Assembly: GCF_000312565.1 (NCBI RefSeq)
Contig: NZ_CALW02000067.1
Location: forward strand, 1-52,303
Source of the DNA: Bartonella rattaustraliani AUST/NH4
Lineage (GTDB): Bacteria > Pseudomonadota > Alphaproteobacteria > Rhizobiales > Rhizobiaceae
DNA length: 52,303 nt
Direction of reading: 5' to 3'
The translations under genes and the position numbers were made by a program. The notes beneath the pieces are model-generated. The model searched no databases and had not been told where the DNA came from. It saw nothing but the letters and a program-made list of their open reading frames with translations. Below, piece by piece: positions 39,201 through 47,715 of the stretch (position 1 is the first letter of the stretch; each line of letters starts with the position of its first letter).

Positions 39201-41762
39201 ATGCAATACAAGTGGATACGAAGTTATTTGATGTTTATGGTCTGCGGCTGTTTTGTACAAACAGCAATTGCAGGTAAGAGCAAGACACAGCAGCTTATTT
39301 GTCAACCTTCAGGTTACAGTGTCAATGGGAAAATATTTTACAATCAATACAATAAGGGCATGAAAAGAGGTGAATGCATAGAGGTTAGAGGCTCTAAAAG
39401 CGATGTTCTCTTAAAGACGCGTGATGAGGCAGGGGTTTTTGAAAATTTCAAGAACACCACTGTGAATCAGGGGAGAGGAATATTAACCAATACAATGCTG
39501 GAGCAAAATGGTAATGCGGGGCGAACTGTGCAAGAAAAAAAGATTGCAGTACGTAAGAATTCTGAACTTATTTTTATTAAGGATGGGGCAATTCTGACAA
39601 ATTCTGTACTCGATAATGAGGGTAAAGCTTACATTTCCAATGATGGTGAGAAAGATGATCCGGGGAAGTCTATCAATAATACAGTAAAGAATGGTGCTGA
39701 GATCTATGTTTATGCGGGAGGTCTGAGTGAGAATAGCAATATTGAATATGGTGGGATTGAAAGTGTTGAGGCTTTAAAAGGAAAACAAGGATTTTCAAAA
39801 AATGCAGTTGTTAAAGAGGGTGGGCAGCAAAATGTCGGCAATGGAGGAAAGGTAGAGGGAACGGAAATTTATGGTGGTGAGCAACTTATTTTTGGGGATG
39901 GTGATGTTGGAGGGGACATTAAAGGGAGTAGTGCTTCTAATACCGTAATTTATGGTCAAGACAAAAGATTAGGGCAACAAAAGGTCTCTGATGGGGGAAG
40001 TGCTTGGAATACGAAGGTTATGCAAGGAGGCGTACAAGAAATTGCAAAAAAAGATAAAAGAGCAAAAAATGGTGGTTCTGCGTTTGATACACAAATCTTT
40101 GGGGGTGGTAAACAGCGTATCTTAGAAGGAGGTAAGGCTGTTGGAGTCACTTTAAATGAAAGTGCTATTCAGGAAATATATAATGATGGATCTGTAAAAG
40201 ATCTAACAATGAATGATGAATCAAAATCATGGGTATATGCTGGAGCAAAATTAGAGGGTAAAACTCTGGTGAATCATTCTGGACAGTTGCATCTTTATGC
40301 TGGAAATGACCGAAATCGTACTATAGCAGAAGATATTGTTTTAAATGGACAAGATACAAAACTATATTCTATGACGGATGAGTCTGATGGCAAAAGCTCT
40401 GTGATTCAAAAGTTAAGTGGTAAGGGGAGTGTTATTTTTTCCTTTACGGGTTCTGATCCGTATTATTCTCAGCTTCATGTCAATGATCTTTCAGGAAGTT
40501 TACATTTCCAGTTTAATACCACACTTGCACAAAACCGTGGTGATTATCTCTTCGTTGAGAATGGCAAAGGGAATCATACAATAAGCGTTGCTGATTCAGG
40601 CGTTGAAATTACAGATCCTTTTTCAAATAAACGTGATTTAATTACAGATCAAAGCGGTGGAGCTGATTTTACCTTGACAGATCTCTCTGGTGAAGAAATT
40701 CATGCTGTTGATGGTGGCACTTATATGTATGATTTAAAACAGAGAAAGGATGTAAATGGAAAAACTTGGTTTTTGGCTGCAGATCGCATCGGTGGACCAG
40801 AATCTTCACTTCCTAATCCAACAGACCCGTTCGCGCCTGGTGGAGCGCTAACGACTCCTTCAGTTGATGCAATCCTTTCTACAGCAGTTGCTTCTGGACT
40901 TATTTTTAACAATGAGATGGAAATTGTGCGTACGGGGAGAGGAGTTCTAGAGCAAAATAGGAAAGATACCAATCTATGGACTTATGCAATTAAGAGCAGA
41001 GAACGTATTGCAGCAGATCATACACATTTCAAGCTTGATCAGACAGGTATAGTCTTTGGGGCTGATCAGTTAAACGAACTCACACATGGAGATTTGTATG
41101 TTGGCGGTTTTGGCAGTTATGACCAAGCACGTGTTGATCATGCAAGAGGTGGTGATAGCAGTCTAAACACTTATAGCATTGGCGCTTACGCCACTTATTT
41201 TGATTATCGTGGGTGGTATCTAGACGGTATTTTGAAATATAATTATTATCGAGATAATTTAAAAGCTCTTTCAACGAATGGTTTCGTCGTTCAAAGCGAT
41301 TATAATCAGTGGGCGATCGGTGGATCATTTGAAGTAGGGTGTCGTTTTGAGCCAGCGCAAAATACATGGATGCAGCCTTATGTCAAACTAACAGGAATGC
41401 AGGTTGAAAGCAAAAAAGTTAAGCTTTCCAATGGAATGACAGCGGATATAAGTCCATTAACTTCATTACGCAGTGAAGTTGGATTAACTGCAGGGCATGA
41501 ATTTATGATGAATGCAGAAACTTCATTGAGCGCGTATATTATGGCAGCTTGGTTGCGTGAAAATGTAAACAATAATCATACAACAATTAATGACCGGCAT
41601 AAATTTGTCACAGACTTGTCAGGAAGTGCTGGTAAGCTTGGAGTTGGCTTGAACAATTCAGTCAATGATAACCTATCGCTTTATGCAGAAGTCCATTATT
41701 TAAAAGGACATAAGATTAAGCAGTCGCTTCAAGGGATTTTGGGATTACACTACAGTTTCTAA
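39201..41762 (+). CDS. Autotransporter 2
   Basis: About 853 residues from the ATG at 39201, preceded by GGGGGAGGG; an in-frame upstream start at 39165 is rejected because the signal peptide begins here (MQYKWIRSYL..., ending TAIA near residue 24). The passenger (about 25-545) has one module of Gly-rich beta-helix repeats (GGEQLIFGDGD, GGKQRILEGG), then the QLHLYAGND strand, GDYLFVENGKGNHTIS and KTWFLAAD. A short Pro-rich linker (about 547-560) leads to the beta-barrel (about 575-853), ending GLHYSF. Two Cys near the mature N-terminus (about residues 33 and 55) may form a disulfide; they are absent from autotransporter 3. The linker and barrel are clearly diverged from those of genes 1 and 3. 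Confidence 0.9.
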   Translation: MQYKWIRSYLMFMVCGCFVQTAIAGKSKTQQLICQPSGYSVNGKIFYNQYNKGMKRGECIEVRGSKSDVLLKTRDEAGVFENFKNTTVNQGRGILTNTMLEQNGNAGRTVQEKKIAVRKNSELIFIKDGAILTNSVLDNEGKAYISNDGEKDDPGKSINNTVKNGAEIYVYAGGLSENSNIEYGGIESVEALKGKQGFSKNAVVKEGGQQNVGNGGKVEGTEIYGGEQLIFGDGDVGGDIKGSSASNTVIYGQDKRLGQQKVSDGGSAWNTKVMQGGVQEIAKKDKRAKNGGSAFDTQIFGGGKQRILEGGKAVGVTLNESAIQEIYNDGSVKDLTMNDESKSWVYAGAKLEGKTLVNHSGQLHLYAGNDRNRTIAEDIVLNGQDTKLYSMTDESDGKSSVIQKLSGKGSVIFSFTGSDPYYSQLHVNDLSGSLHFQFNTTLAQNRGDYLFVENGKGNHTISVADSGVEITDPFSNKRDLITDQSGGADFTLTDLSGEEIHAVDGGTYMYDLKQRKDVNGKTWFLAADRIGGPESSLPNPTDPFAPGGALTTPSVDAILSTAVASGLIFNNEMEIVRTGRGVLEQNRKDTNLWTYAIKSRERIAADHTHFKLDQTGIVFGADQLNELTHGDLYVGGFGSYDQARVDHARGGDSSLNTYSIGAYATYFDYRGWYLDGILKYNYYRDNLKALSTNGFVVQSDYNQWAIGGSFEVGCRFEPAQNTWMQPYVKLTGMQVESKKVKLSNGMTADISPLTSLRSEVGLTAGHEFMMNAETSLSAYIMAAWLRENVNNNHTTINDRHKFVTDLSGSAGKLGVGLNNSVNDNLSLYAEVHYLKGHKIKQSLQGILGLHYSF

Positions 41763-41804
41763 ATTATGTTGTTAAATGCACCCTCATTCTCTTTACCAGC
41801 TTAG

Positions 41805-42030
41805 GGTATCGCGACAGCCCTTGCATGAAGCCGGATCATGAGAGGAATTTTTCTTCTTTCTGCTCTCGTTTTACTTCTCACACCAATTCTCCTTATGGTG
41901 TAAAGCCAAGTGAACAAAATTGATTCAACATGACAGAGGTTTGAAATGAGAGAATCTTACAACAATATTGGGGGGTATGATTCAAGATGAATAATGATAG
42001 ATTATCGTTATAAATCAATATATTGATGTG
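41805..42030 (-). repeat. Dispersed repeat, copy B (inverted)
   Basis: The reverse complement of this stretch matches copy A at 7970-8200: GGTATCGCGACAGCCCTTGC corresponds to its GCAAGGGCTATCGCAAC block and the CTTATGGTGTAAAGCC block to its GGTTTTACACCATAAG. It ends near the ATAAATCAATATATTGATG block, also seen in copies C and E. No integrase sequence is attached. It fills the gap after autotransporter 2. Confidence 0.75.
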
Positions 42031-42250
42031 CTGAGGAGTCTTGGAAAGGTTATTGCTTAAAAGCGAAAGATTTAATGCTTAACGAAGTTTTCTTAAGAGT
42101 TTAGAGACATTGATGATGATCTTAGATTTTACTTAAAAGCACTATTGTTTCTTCATTTATTTCTTTAAGTATCGCAAAGTGTGCCTTTAATAGTAAGGTA
42201 CACTTTGCATTCTATAAATTGTCTCACTTCAGACTAAAAACTCTTACTTG

Positions 42251-42299
42251 TTATACAATTATAAATTGTATAATTTTAAAAAACACAATTAAAAATTGT
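42251..42299 (+). promoter_or_regulatory. Two palindromes upstream of autotransporter 3 (candidate operators)
   Basis: TTATACAATT (42251-42260) and AATTGTATAA (42264-42273) form a perfect 10-bp inverted repeat with a 3-nt spacer. A second one, ACAATT (42285-42290) / AATTGT (42294-42299), has the same 3-nt spacing. Their centres are 30 bp apart, about three helical turns, so both would face the same side of the DNA. They lie about 95-140 bp before the start codon. Confidence 0.5.
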
Positions 42300-42393
42300 A
42301 TTTAGACTTAAATAAAACACATTATGATACATTCTAACACGGGCTACCATGTCGTAGCGGGATGTTTGTTTAATAATTGATAATGGAGTGTAG

Positions 42394-44961
42394 ATGATGC
42401 GGTATAAATGCAGATTAGGTTTTTCAGTCTTGATAATTAGTAGTTATCTCATGCAAGTTGCAAGCGCAGATGGGAGTGGGAATGAGGGACTTGCAAGAAT
42501 AAACAATGTAGGAAATGGAGGAGAGATTCCAAAAGGCTCTGTATTCATTTCCAGTTCTTTCAGCAGTAATATTAAGATCAAAGAGGGTGGTGTGGAGCTT
42601 GTTGATAATGGAAGAACTTCTGTAGGTGCTACTATTGAAAAAGGGGGGATGCAAATAGTGACGCGTGGAGGGAAGGCTCTGAATGCTAAAATTGAGGGAG
42701 GACAGCAGTTTGTTCATGAAGAGGCTAATCTTGATCTTAAAGACGTGGAAAGAAGGAGTAGTACATTTGATACAACAGTGACTGGCGGGAGAGGAGCAAT
42801 AGGGCAGCAGAATATATATGATGAGGCACAGGCTTGGAATACAAAAGTGGAAAATGATGGAGAACAAAATCTCTACGCAAAACAAAGAAAAAAAGGTGGA
42901 AACGCACGAGATACAGAGGTTTCCGGTAATGGGAGACAGCATGTCTTAGCGTTAGGAGAATCCTATAATACTACCTTGAAGGATCAAGCGACCCAAGTCG
43001 TCTATCCTGAAGGATTTATAGATACTCTAACAATTGGAGGGACTGCCAGCTCATGGCTACATATTGGTGCAAAAGACGTTGTTGGAGAAGTAAGGGTCAA
43101 TAATGGAGGAAAACTGTATTTGTTTGCTGGTGATGTCACAGATCATATCACTAAAAAAGAGATTCCTATAGAGGGAAGAAGTCCTGAAACAATATTTTTG
43201 GTTGGGGAGCGGCATCCATCAGAAAGACCTGAGATTAACATTGAAGATTTAGGTGGTGAGGGAGGAACTGTTATTTTTACTTCTATTGGGTATGATCCAC
43301 GACATATTTCACTTGCTGTTGAAAGACTTTCAGGGCATTTACATTTTCGTTTCAACATTAGTCCTAGAGCTAATGGTAGTGATTACTTGAAGATTGAGGA
43401 GGAGGGTACAGGCAGACACGGAATAAGTGTTTCCGATTCTGGTCGTGAAATTACAGCGCCTCTTTCACAAAAGAATAGTTTACTTGCTGGAATCCCGTTA
43501 GTTACCGATCGAAGCGACGGTGAAGGAGCTGGTTTTTTCCTGGAAAGTTTCACTGGTGAGGAAATTGAGGCTATTGATGGTGGGGCTTATAAATACCGTT
43601 TATGTAAAAAAGGCAGGAGTGCTGACTATAATGGTGATACTATCACTTGGTATCTAAGTATGGAAACCAACAATTCAGAATGTTCAAATAGTTCCACTCG
43701 GCGTACGGGTAAGAAGCCAAAGATTACTACTTTTGCAAGTTCTTCAGCTAGCGAAACAGGTTCACCCTCTTCTCGGCGAGGAGATAGTGGTGAACAAAGG
43801 AGTAAGCCACAACCTAAATCGAGACCTCCACGGCACTTAAGAGGAGAACAGCAGGTTTCTGTTTCTTCTCCTGTTTTATCTTTGCAAGAGCAGTTATCAC
43901 GTTCAGATAATAGGCATCCTTCTTTTGAAGAGTATCAGCAGCCTGTTGTTTCTATTGGTGCCCAATCTTTAAAGGATAAAATGCTTATGCGTCCAAGAAA
44001 TCAGGACGAACTTTCTGCCCAATCACATAAGGAAATAACAGTTTCTGATTTTTTAACCACACCTTCGACCGATGCGGTATTGTCTATGTCTGTTGCCCCA
44101 GGACTTATTTTCCATAATGAATTGCAGGCAGTCCGTTCTGGAAGAGGCGTTTTAGACAAAAGTAAAAAAAATGCGGCACTCTGGACATATGGGATCAAAA
44201 GCAAAGAGACCATTTCTGCAGAGCATCTAGACTTTAAGCTTGAACAGACAGGTATCGTCTTAGGGCTTAGCGGTTTAAGTGAATGGGAAGATGGAGAGTT
44301 TTATATTGGTGGTTTTGGCAGTTATGATCATGCACGCCTTACACATGCGCGAGGTGGAGTGAGTGGTCTTAATACTTATGGTGTTGGGGCTTATGCAACC
44401 TATGTTGATCAGAGTGGGTGGTATCTCGATGGAATTTTGAAATATAATTATTACCAAAATCACCTAAAGGCGGTTTCAACGAATGGTTCAGCCATTGCAG
44501 GAGATTATAATCAGTGGGCAGTGGGAACATCATTTGAGGCTGGTTATCGCATAAAAACCACGCAGAGTAGCTGGTTACAGCCTTATGGTCAGTTCACGTG
44601 GCTTCAAGTTGAAAAAAAAGCAATCGAGCTTTCGAATGAGATGACAGGTGATATAAATGCTTTCACTTCCTTACGCAGTGAGGTGGGATTATCGTTAGGG
44701 TATGAGTTTGGATCCAATAGTTCTTCATTGGCTTATATCACGGCGGCTTGGTTGCGTGAGAATAAAGAGAATAATCAGACCACGATTAATCAGCAGCATG
44801 AGTTTAGCACAGATATATCAGGGAATGCGGGCAAATTAGGGTTTGGTTTGAGCAGTTTCGTCAGTGAGAAATTAAAGCTTTATGCACAAGCGCATTATAT
44901 TAAAGGGCGTAAAACGAAGCAGTCTTTTCAGGGTGTTTTAGGTGTACGCTATAGTTTCTAA
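42394..44961 (+). CDS. Autotransporter 3
   Basis: 855 residues with a signal peptide (residues 1 to about 26, ending ASA). The passenger (about 27-425) is a single, somewhat diverged beta-helix module with QQNIYDEAQAWNTKVENDGEQNLY, a KLYLFAGD strand, SDYLKIEEEGTGRHGISVSDSG and ITWYLSME. A long Ser/Arg/Pro-rich linker (about 440-500, with two or three Cys just before it) leads to the barrel (about 575-855). From QQVSVSS to the stop it is almost identical to autotransporter 1, and the similarity continues about 25 bp past the stop. GGAG lies 7 nt before the first of two ATGs. Confidence 0.9.
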   Translation: MMRYKCRLGFSVLIISSYLMQVASADGSGNEGLARINNVGNGGEIPKGSVFISSSFSSNIKIKEGGVELVDNGRTSVGATIEKGGMQIVTRGGKALNAKIEGGQQFVHEEANLDLKDVERRSSTFDTTVTGGRGAIGQQNIYDEAQAWNTKVENDGEQNLYAKQRKKGGNARDTEVSGNGRQHVLALGESYNTTLKDQATQVVYPEGFIDTLTIGGTASSWLHIGAKDVVGEVRVNNGGKLYLFAGDVTDHITKKEIPIEGRSPETIFLVGERHPSERPEINIEDLGGEGGTVIFTSIGYDPRHISLAVERLSGHLHFRFNISPRANGSDYLKIEEEGTGRHGISVSDSGREITAPLSQKNSLLAGIPLVTDRSDGEGAGFFLESFTGEEIEAIDGGAYKYRLCKKGRSADYNGDTITWYLSMETNNSECSNSSTRRTGKKPKITTFASSSASETGSPSSRRGDSGEQRSKPQPKSRPPRHLRGEQQVSVSSPVLSLQEQLSRSDNRHPSFEEYQQPVVSIGAQSLKDKMLMRPRNQDELSAQSHKEITVSDFLTTPSTDAVLSMSVAPGLIFHNELQAVRSGRGVLDKSKKNAALWTYGIKSKETISAEHLDFKLEQTGIVLGLSGLSEWEDGEFYIGGFGSYDHARLTHARGGVSGLNTYGVGAYATYVDQSGWYLDGILKYNYYQNHLKAVSTNGSAIAGDYNQWAVGTSFEAGYRIKTTQSSWLQPYGQFTWLQVEKKAIELSNEMTGDINAFTSLRSEVGLSLGYEFGSNSSSLAYITAAWLRENKENNQTTINQQHEFSTDISGNAGKLGFGLSSFVSEKLKLYAQAHYIKGRKTKQSFQGVLGVRYSF

Positions 44962-45261
44962 AAATATGTTGTGTTGTTTGAGTAAACATGAGAGGTATGT
45001 AAGAAGTTGAGCTCACGGCATTTAAATCATTTTGTCAGAGAGGATAATCTTTTAGAGAGACTGTAATTTCTATTACTATTGTTTTGCTTGTATATTTTCT
45101 CTTTGTTGAAGAGTCCTTTAAGAGGAGTACAAGAGATTCAATGTTGTACAAAGGCTCATGGCAGTGTTTGAAGGAATATTTCTGAGTGCTTCAAACGCAT
45201 TTTGCGGCTGTGCTCGTGAATGATATAAAGTCATTGGGTAGCACCATTTTTACTTAGAGTA

Positions 45262-45595
45262 ATGAATTGATTTATAATGATTATTTGTCGTTATGGAGCT
45301 TGAATCATAACATCGAATATTGTAAGTTTTCTCATCTCATCTCACTTTATCTTGAATCAATTTTGTTTATTTGGCTATACGCTATAAGCAGGATTGGCAT
45401 GTGGGTAAAATTAGTGAGGAAAGGAGGAAGAATGCCTTTCATGAATCGCCTTCATGCAAGGGCTATCGCAATTTCATGAGGCGAGTAAATACTATAAGTT
45501 GGTAAAGAGAGTGATAGTGTCGACTTGTGCCTTTATAAGCGTGAATAGGGTGGTATTCAATAGATTTATCATTATATAATTCACTAAACACTGCC
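45262..45595 (+). repeat. Dispersed repeat, copy C
   Basis: Matches copy A (7970-8290) over the full length in the same direction: GAATCAATTTTG, CTATAAGCAGGATTGGCATG, GAGGAAAGGAGGAA, CATGCAAGGGCTATCGCAA, then CCTTTATAAGCGTGAA and the TTCAATAGA block. It has an insertion (about 45475-45505) that is also present in copy D (GGCGAGTAAATA, CTATAAGTTGGTAAA) but not in copy A. It runs into the integrase remnant. Confidence 0.75.
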
Positions 45596-46175
45596 GAAAA
45601 ATGGGCTTAAGTGCTCTAAGACATGTCTCTTTAAAACAAGCACGTGAATATGCAACGCGGTGGCGTTCTATTTTGCGTGAAGACAATAATCCCGTTAAAG
45701 AATGTGACAAACAAAAGCGTAGGGCAATGCGCTATCTTTAATCTTAAAGACATTGCTTTAGAGATCTTTGAAAGCCGTAAAGCCGAATTAAAGGATGATG
45801 ATAAGGATGGACGTTTGTTTTCATATAACTTCATGTGCTTTCCAAATGAGGCTGTTTTTTCATTTCAGAAATTATACAAACAGATATAAGCAATACGCTT
45901 ACCTCCATATGGCATACAAAAGTTGCAACAGTAGAGAAAGCATTCACTTGTCTTAATCTTTGTTTCAAACATGCTGCTGGATTAGGATTTGATGTTGATT
46001 GAAAATCAACAGTGAAAGTACGCGCCCTCTTAGGAAAACAACGCTATAAAATCACTAGTATACCTGCAATGGATTGGAAAGGCGTACTGGCTTTTTATAA
46101 AGACATAAGTCAATACCATTATAATAGTTGCTTACGCATGGTGTTGTGGCAGTCTTTGCATTTAAACAGTTTCTA
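45595..46175 (+). pseudogene. P4-type integrase remnant
   Basis: The frame starts RKMGLSALRHVSLKQAREYATRW and RSILREDNNPVKE, then after a frameshift LKDIALEIFESRKAELKDDDKDG (45740-45810). A further frame shift gives ISNTLTSIWHTKVATVEKAFTCLNLCFKHAAGLGFDVD, an in-frame stop near 46001, then KVRALLGKQRYKITSIPAMDWKGVLAFYKDIS. These are the core-binding and early catalytic parts of a P4/DUF4102 integrase; the catalytic Arg and Tyr boxes at the C-terminus are missing. It shares its N-terminal part with the remnant at 8285-8577. Confidence 0.8.
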
Positions 46176-46239
46176 ATAAAGAGTTTTTAGTTTTTTCTTA
46201 AGTCATTTTTCCTCCACGCCAATCGCGCTTGTAATGTGC

Positions 46240-46365
46240 AGACAAAAAGTTTTGTTTACTTTAACAGAGATAGGTTTGAAATCAAGAATCTTACAATTTC
46301 AGGTTTCTCATTTAATATGAAAATAATAAATGATGATTATAAATCAATTTATTGTTATGATAAAG
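46240..46365 (-). repeat. Dispersed repeat, copy E (partial, inverted)
   Basis: Matches part of copy B in the same direction: AGGTTTGAAAT, AGAATCTTACAA and TTATAAATCAAT(T/A)TATTG. It corresponds to the distal third of the repeat only. A 64-residue frame over it (46236-46430) is not supported as a gene. Confidence 0.55.
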
Positions 46366-46479
46366 AAATCAAGTTCTACGAGCATTTCTATTCTTTACTG
46401 AAATTTGCACGAACCAATGCAACTTTGTAAAAGCCAATAGAACTTTTTGAAAGTGAGTGCAATTTTTTTTGACAATTCC

Positions 46480-46508
46480 TTGGCAAAAGGTTTCTTGCTC
46501 GCTATAGA
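46480..46508 (+). promoter_or_regulatory. Candidate ndk promoter
   Basis: TTGGCA (46480-46485), a 17-nt spacer and TATAGA (46503-46508) fit the sigma-70 consensus well. The start of ndk is 40 bp after the -10 box, which leaves room for a leader of about 33 nt with an AAAGG ribosome binding site. Confidence 0.55.
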
Positions 46509-46547
46509 ACAGCCAGAGAATGATTACAAATTAATAAAGGTGGTTAA

Positions 46548-46970
46548 ATGGCTGTAGAGCGTACTTTTTCGATGATTAAACCAGATGCAACACGTCGTAA
46601 TTTGACGGGAGAAATTACAAAAATGCTTGAGGATGTAGGGCTGCGTATTGTTGCCTCTAAACGCGTGTGGATGAGTCAGCGTGAAGCTGAAAGATTTTAT
46701 GAAGTTCATAGAGAGCGTCCATTTTTTGGCGAGCTCGTTGAGTTTATGTCTTCTGGTCCAACAGTTGTTCAGGTTTTAGAGGGTGAAAATGCAATCGCTA
46801 AAAATCGTGAAGTGATGGGGGCTACCAATCCTGCGGATGCACAGGCAGGGACAATTCGTAAAGTTCATGCTTTGTCGATTGGTGAAAACTCTGTTCATGG
46901 TTCAGATAGTGCGGAAACTGCTAAAGAGGAAATTGCTTTTTGGTTTTCCGAAGCAGAAATTGTTGGTTAA
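46548..46970 (+). CDS. ndk: Nucleoside diphosphate kinase
   Basis: A 140-residue enzyme that balances nucleoside triphosphate pools through a phospho-histidine. Family blocks [33 protein letters not shown] and the active-site His in [12 protein letters not shown] (about residue 117) are intact. The start follows AAAGGTGG. It has its own promoter and a strong terminator, so it is a single-gene transcript. It marks the right edge of the accessory block. Confidence 0.98.
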   Translation: MAVERTFSMIKPDATRRNLTGEITKMLEDVGLRIVASKRVWMSQREAERFYEVHRERPFFGELVEFMSSGPTVVQVLEGENAIAKNREVMGATNPADAQAGTIRKVHALSIGENSVHGSDSAETAKEEIAFWFSEAEIVG

Positions 46971-46983
46971 AAAGCATATAAAT

Positions 46984-47019
46984 AAAGGATCCCAAAACAT
47001 ATTGTTTTGGGATCCTTTT
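46984..47019 (+). terminator. Strong bidirectional terminator after ndk
   Basis: A perfect 16-bp stem (46984-46999 with 47003-47018) and a 3-nt loop; the core is GGATCCCAAAACA. The arms end in T-runs on both strands, so it can also end the convergent pgsA transcript. Confidence 0.85.
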
Positions 47020-47062
47020 ATGGGATGAGAGATTTCTTTGAAAAGCTTAGGCTCACAGTTTT

Positions 47063-47644
47063 TTATGTGATAACGTGCTTTAAGCCTGCACGAAAATAGT
47101 CCCACCCTGTCCATAAGGTGAGAAGAGCAGAAATCCACAGCATAGCGATACCAAACTCCAGTGTGTAAGGGAAGATTTTATGACCAGCTTGTCCTGCTAA
47201 GAGAAAGACAATGGCTACCATTTGTACAAAAGTTTTCCACTTTGCAAGACGAGAGACAGGAACACTGACTTTCAGTTCAGCTAAATATTCACGTAATCCC
47301 GATACAAGAATTTCTCGGCAAAGAATAATAATGGCCGCCCATAATGTCCAACCAGCGATCGTACTATCTGCGGCAAGCAGTAATAAACAGGCGGAGACAA
47401 GAAGTTTATCTGCGATTGGGTCTAACATACGACCAATATTGGATGTTTGTTTCCAAATACGCGCAAGATATCCATCAAGAAAATCAGTAATAGAGGCAAC
47501 AATAAAAATGGAAACAGCAACCCAACGTGCGATATCGCTTGATTGCAATCTTCCTTCTAGAAAAAAGCATGCAACAACCATTGGCACTGCGATAATACGT
47601 GCATAAGTCAAAATATTAGGGAAAGAAAAAGTATGATTTTTCAT
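47063..47644 (-). CDS. pgsA: CDP-diacylglycerol-glycerol-3-phosphate 3-phosphatidyltransferase
   Basis: A 193-residue membrane enzyme that makes phosphatidylglycerol phosphate, the first step to phosphatidylglycerol and cardiolipin. The CDP-alcohol phosphotransferase signature is complete: DFLDGYLARIWKQTSNIGRMLDPIADK (residues about 53-79). Four to five hydrophobic helices. It lies 71 bp after uvrC, the order seen in many proteobacteria. In other Rhizobiales moaD/moaE often follow; they are absent here. Confidence 0.96.
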   Translation of the reverse strand: MKNHTFSFPNILTYARIIAVPMVVACFFLEGRLQSSDIARWVAVSIFIVASITDFLDGYLARIWKQTSNIGRMLDPIADKLLVSACLLLLAADSTIAGWTLWAAIIILCREILVSGLREYLAELKVSVPVSRLAKWKTFVQMVAIVFLLAGQAGHKIFPYTLEFGIAMLWISALLTLWTGWDYFRAGLKHVIT

Positions 47645-47715
47645 AGAGCCATTTTCAATTCTTTAAAAAACGATTTATATCGTAAAGGTAACAAGGCAAA
47701 CTTTATGAAACAAGT

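Noticed and set aside
45267-45479. 70-codon plus-strand frame in repeat copy C
   Set aside because: The frame is not preserved in copies A and D despite nucleotide similarity.
46236-46430. 64-codon plus-strand frame before ndk
   Set aside because: Overlaps a partial repeat copy; the matching part of copy B is not coding.
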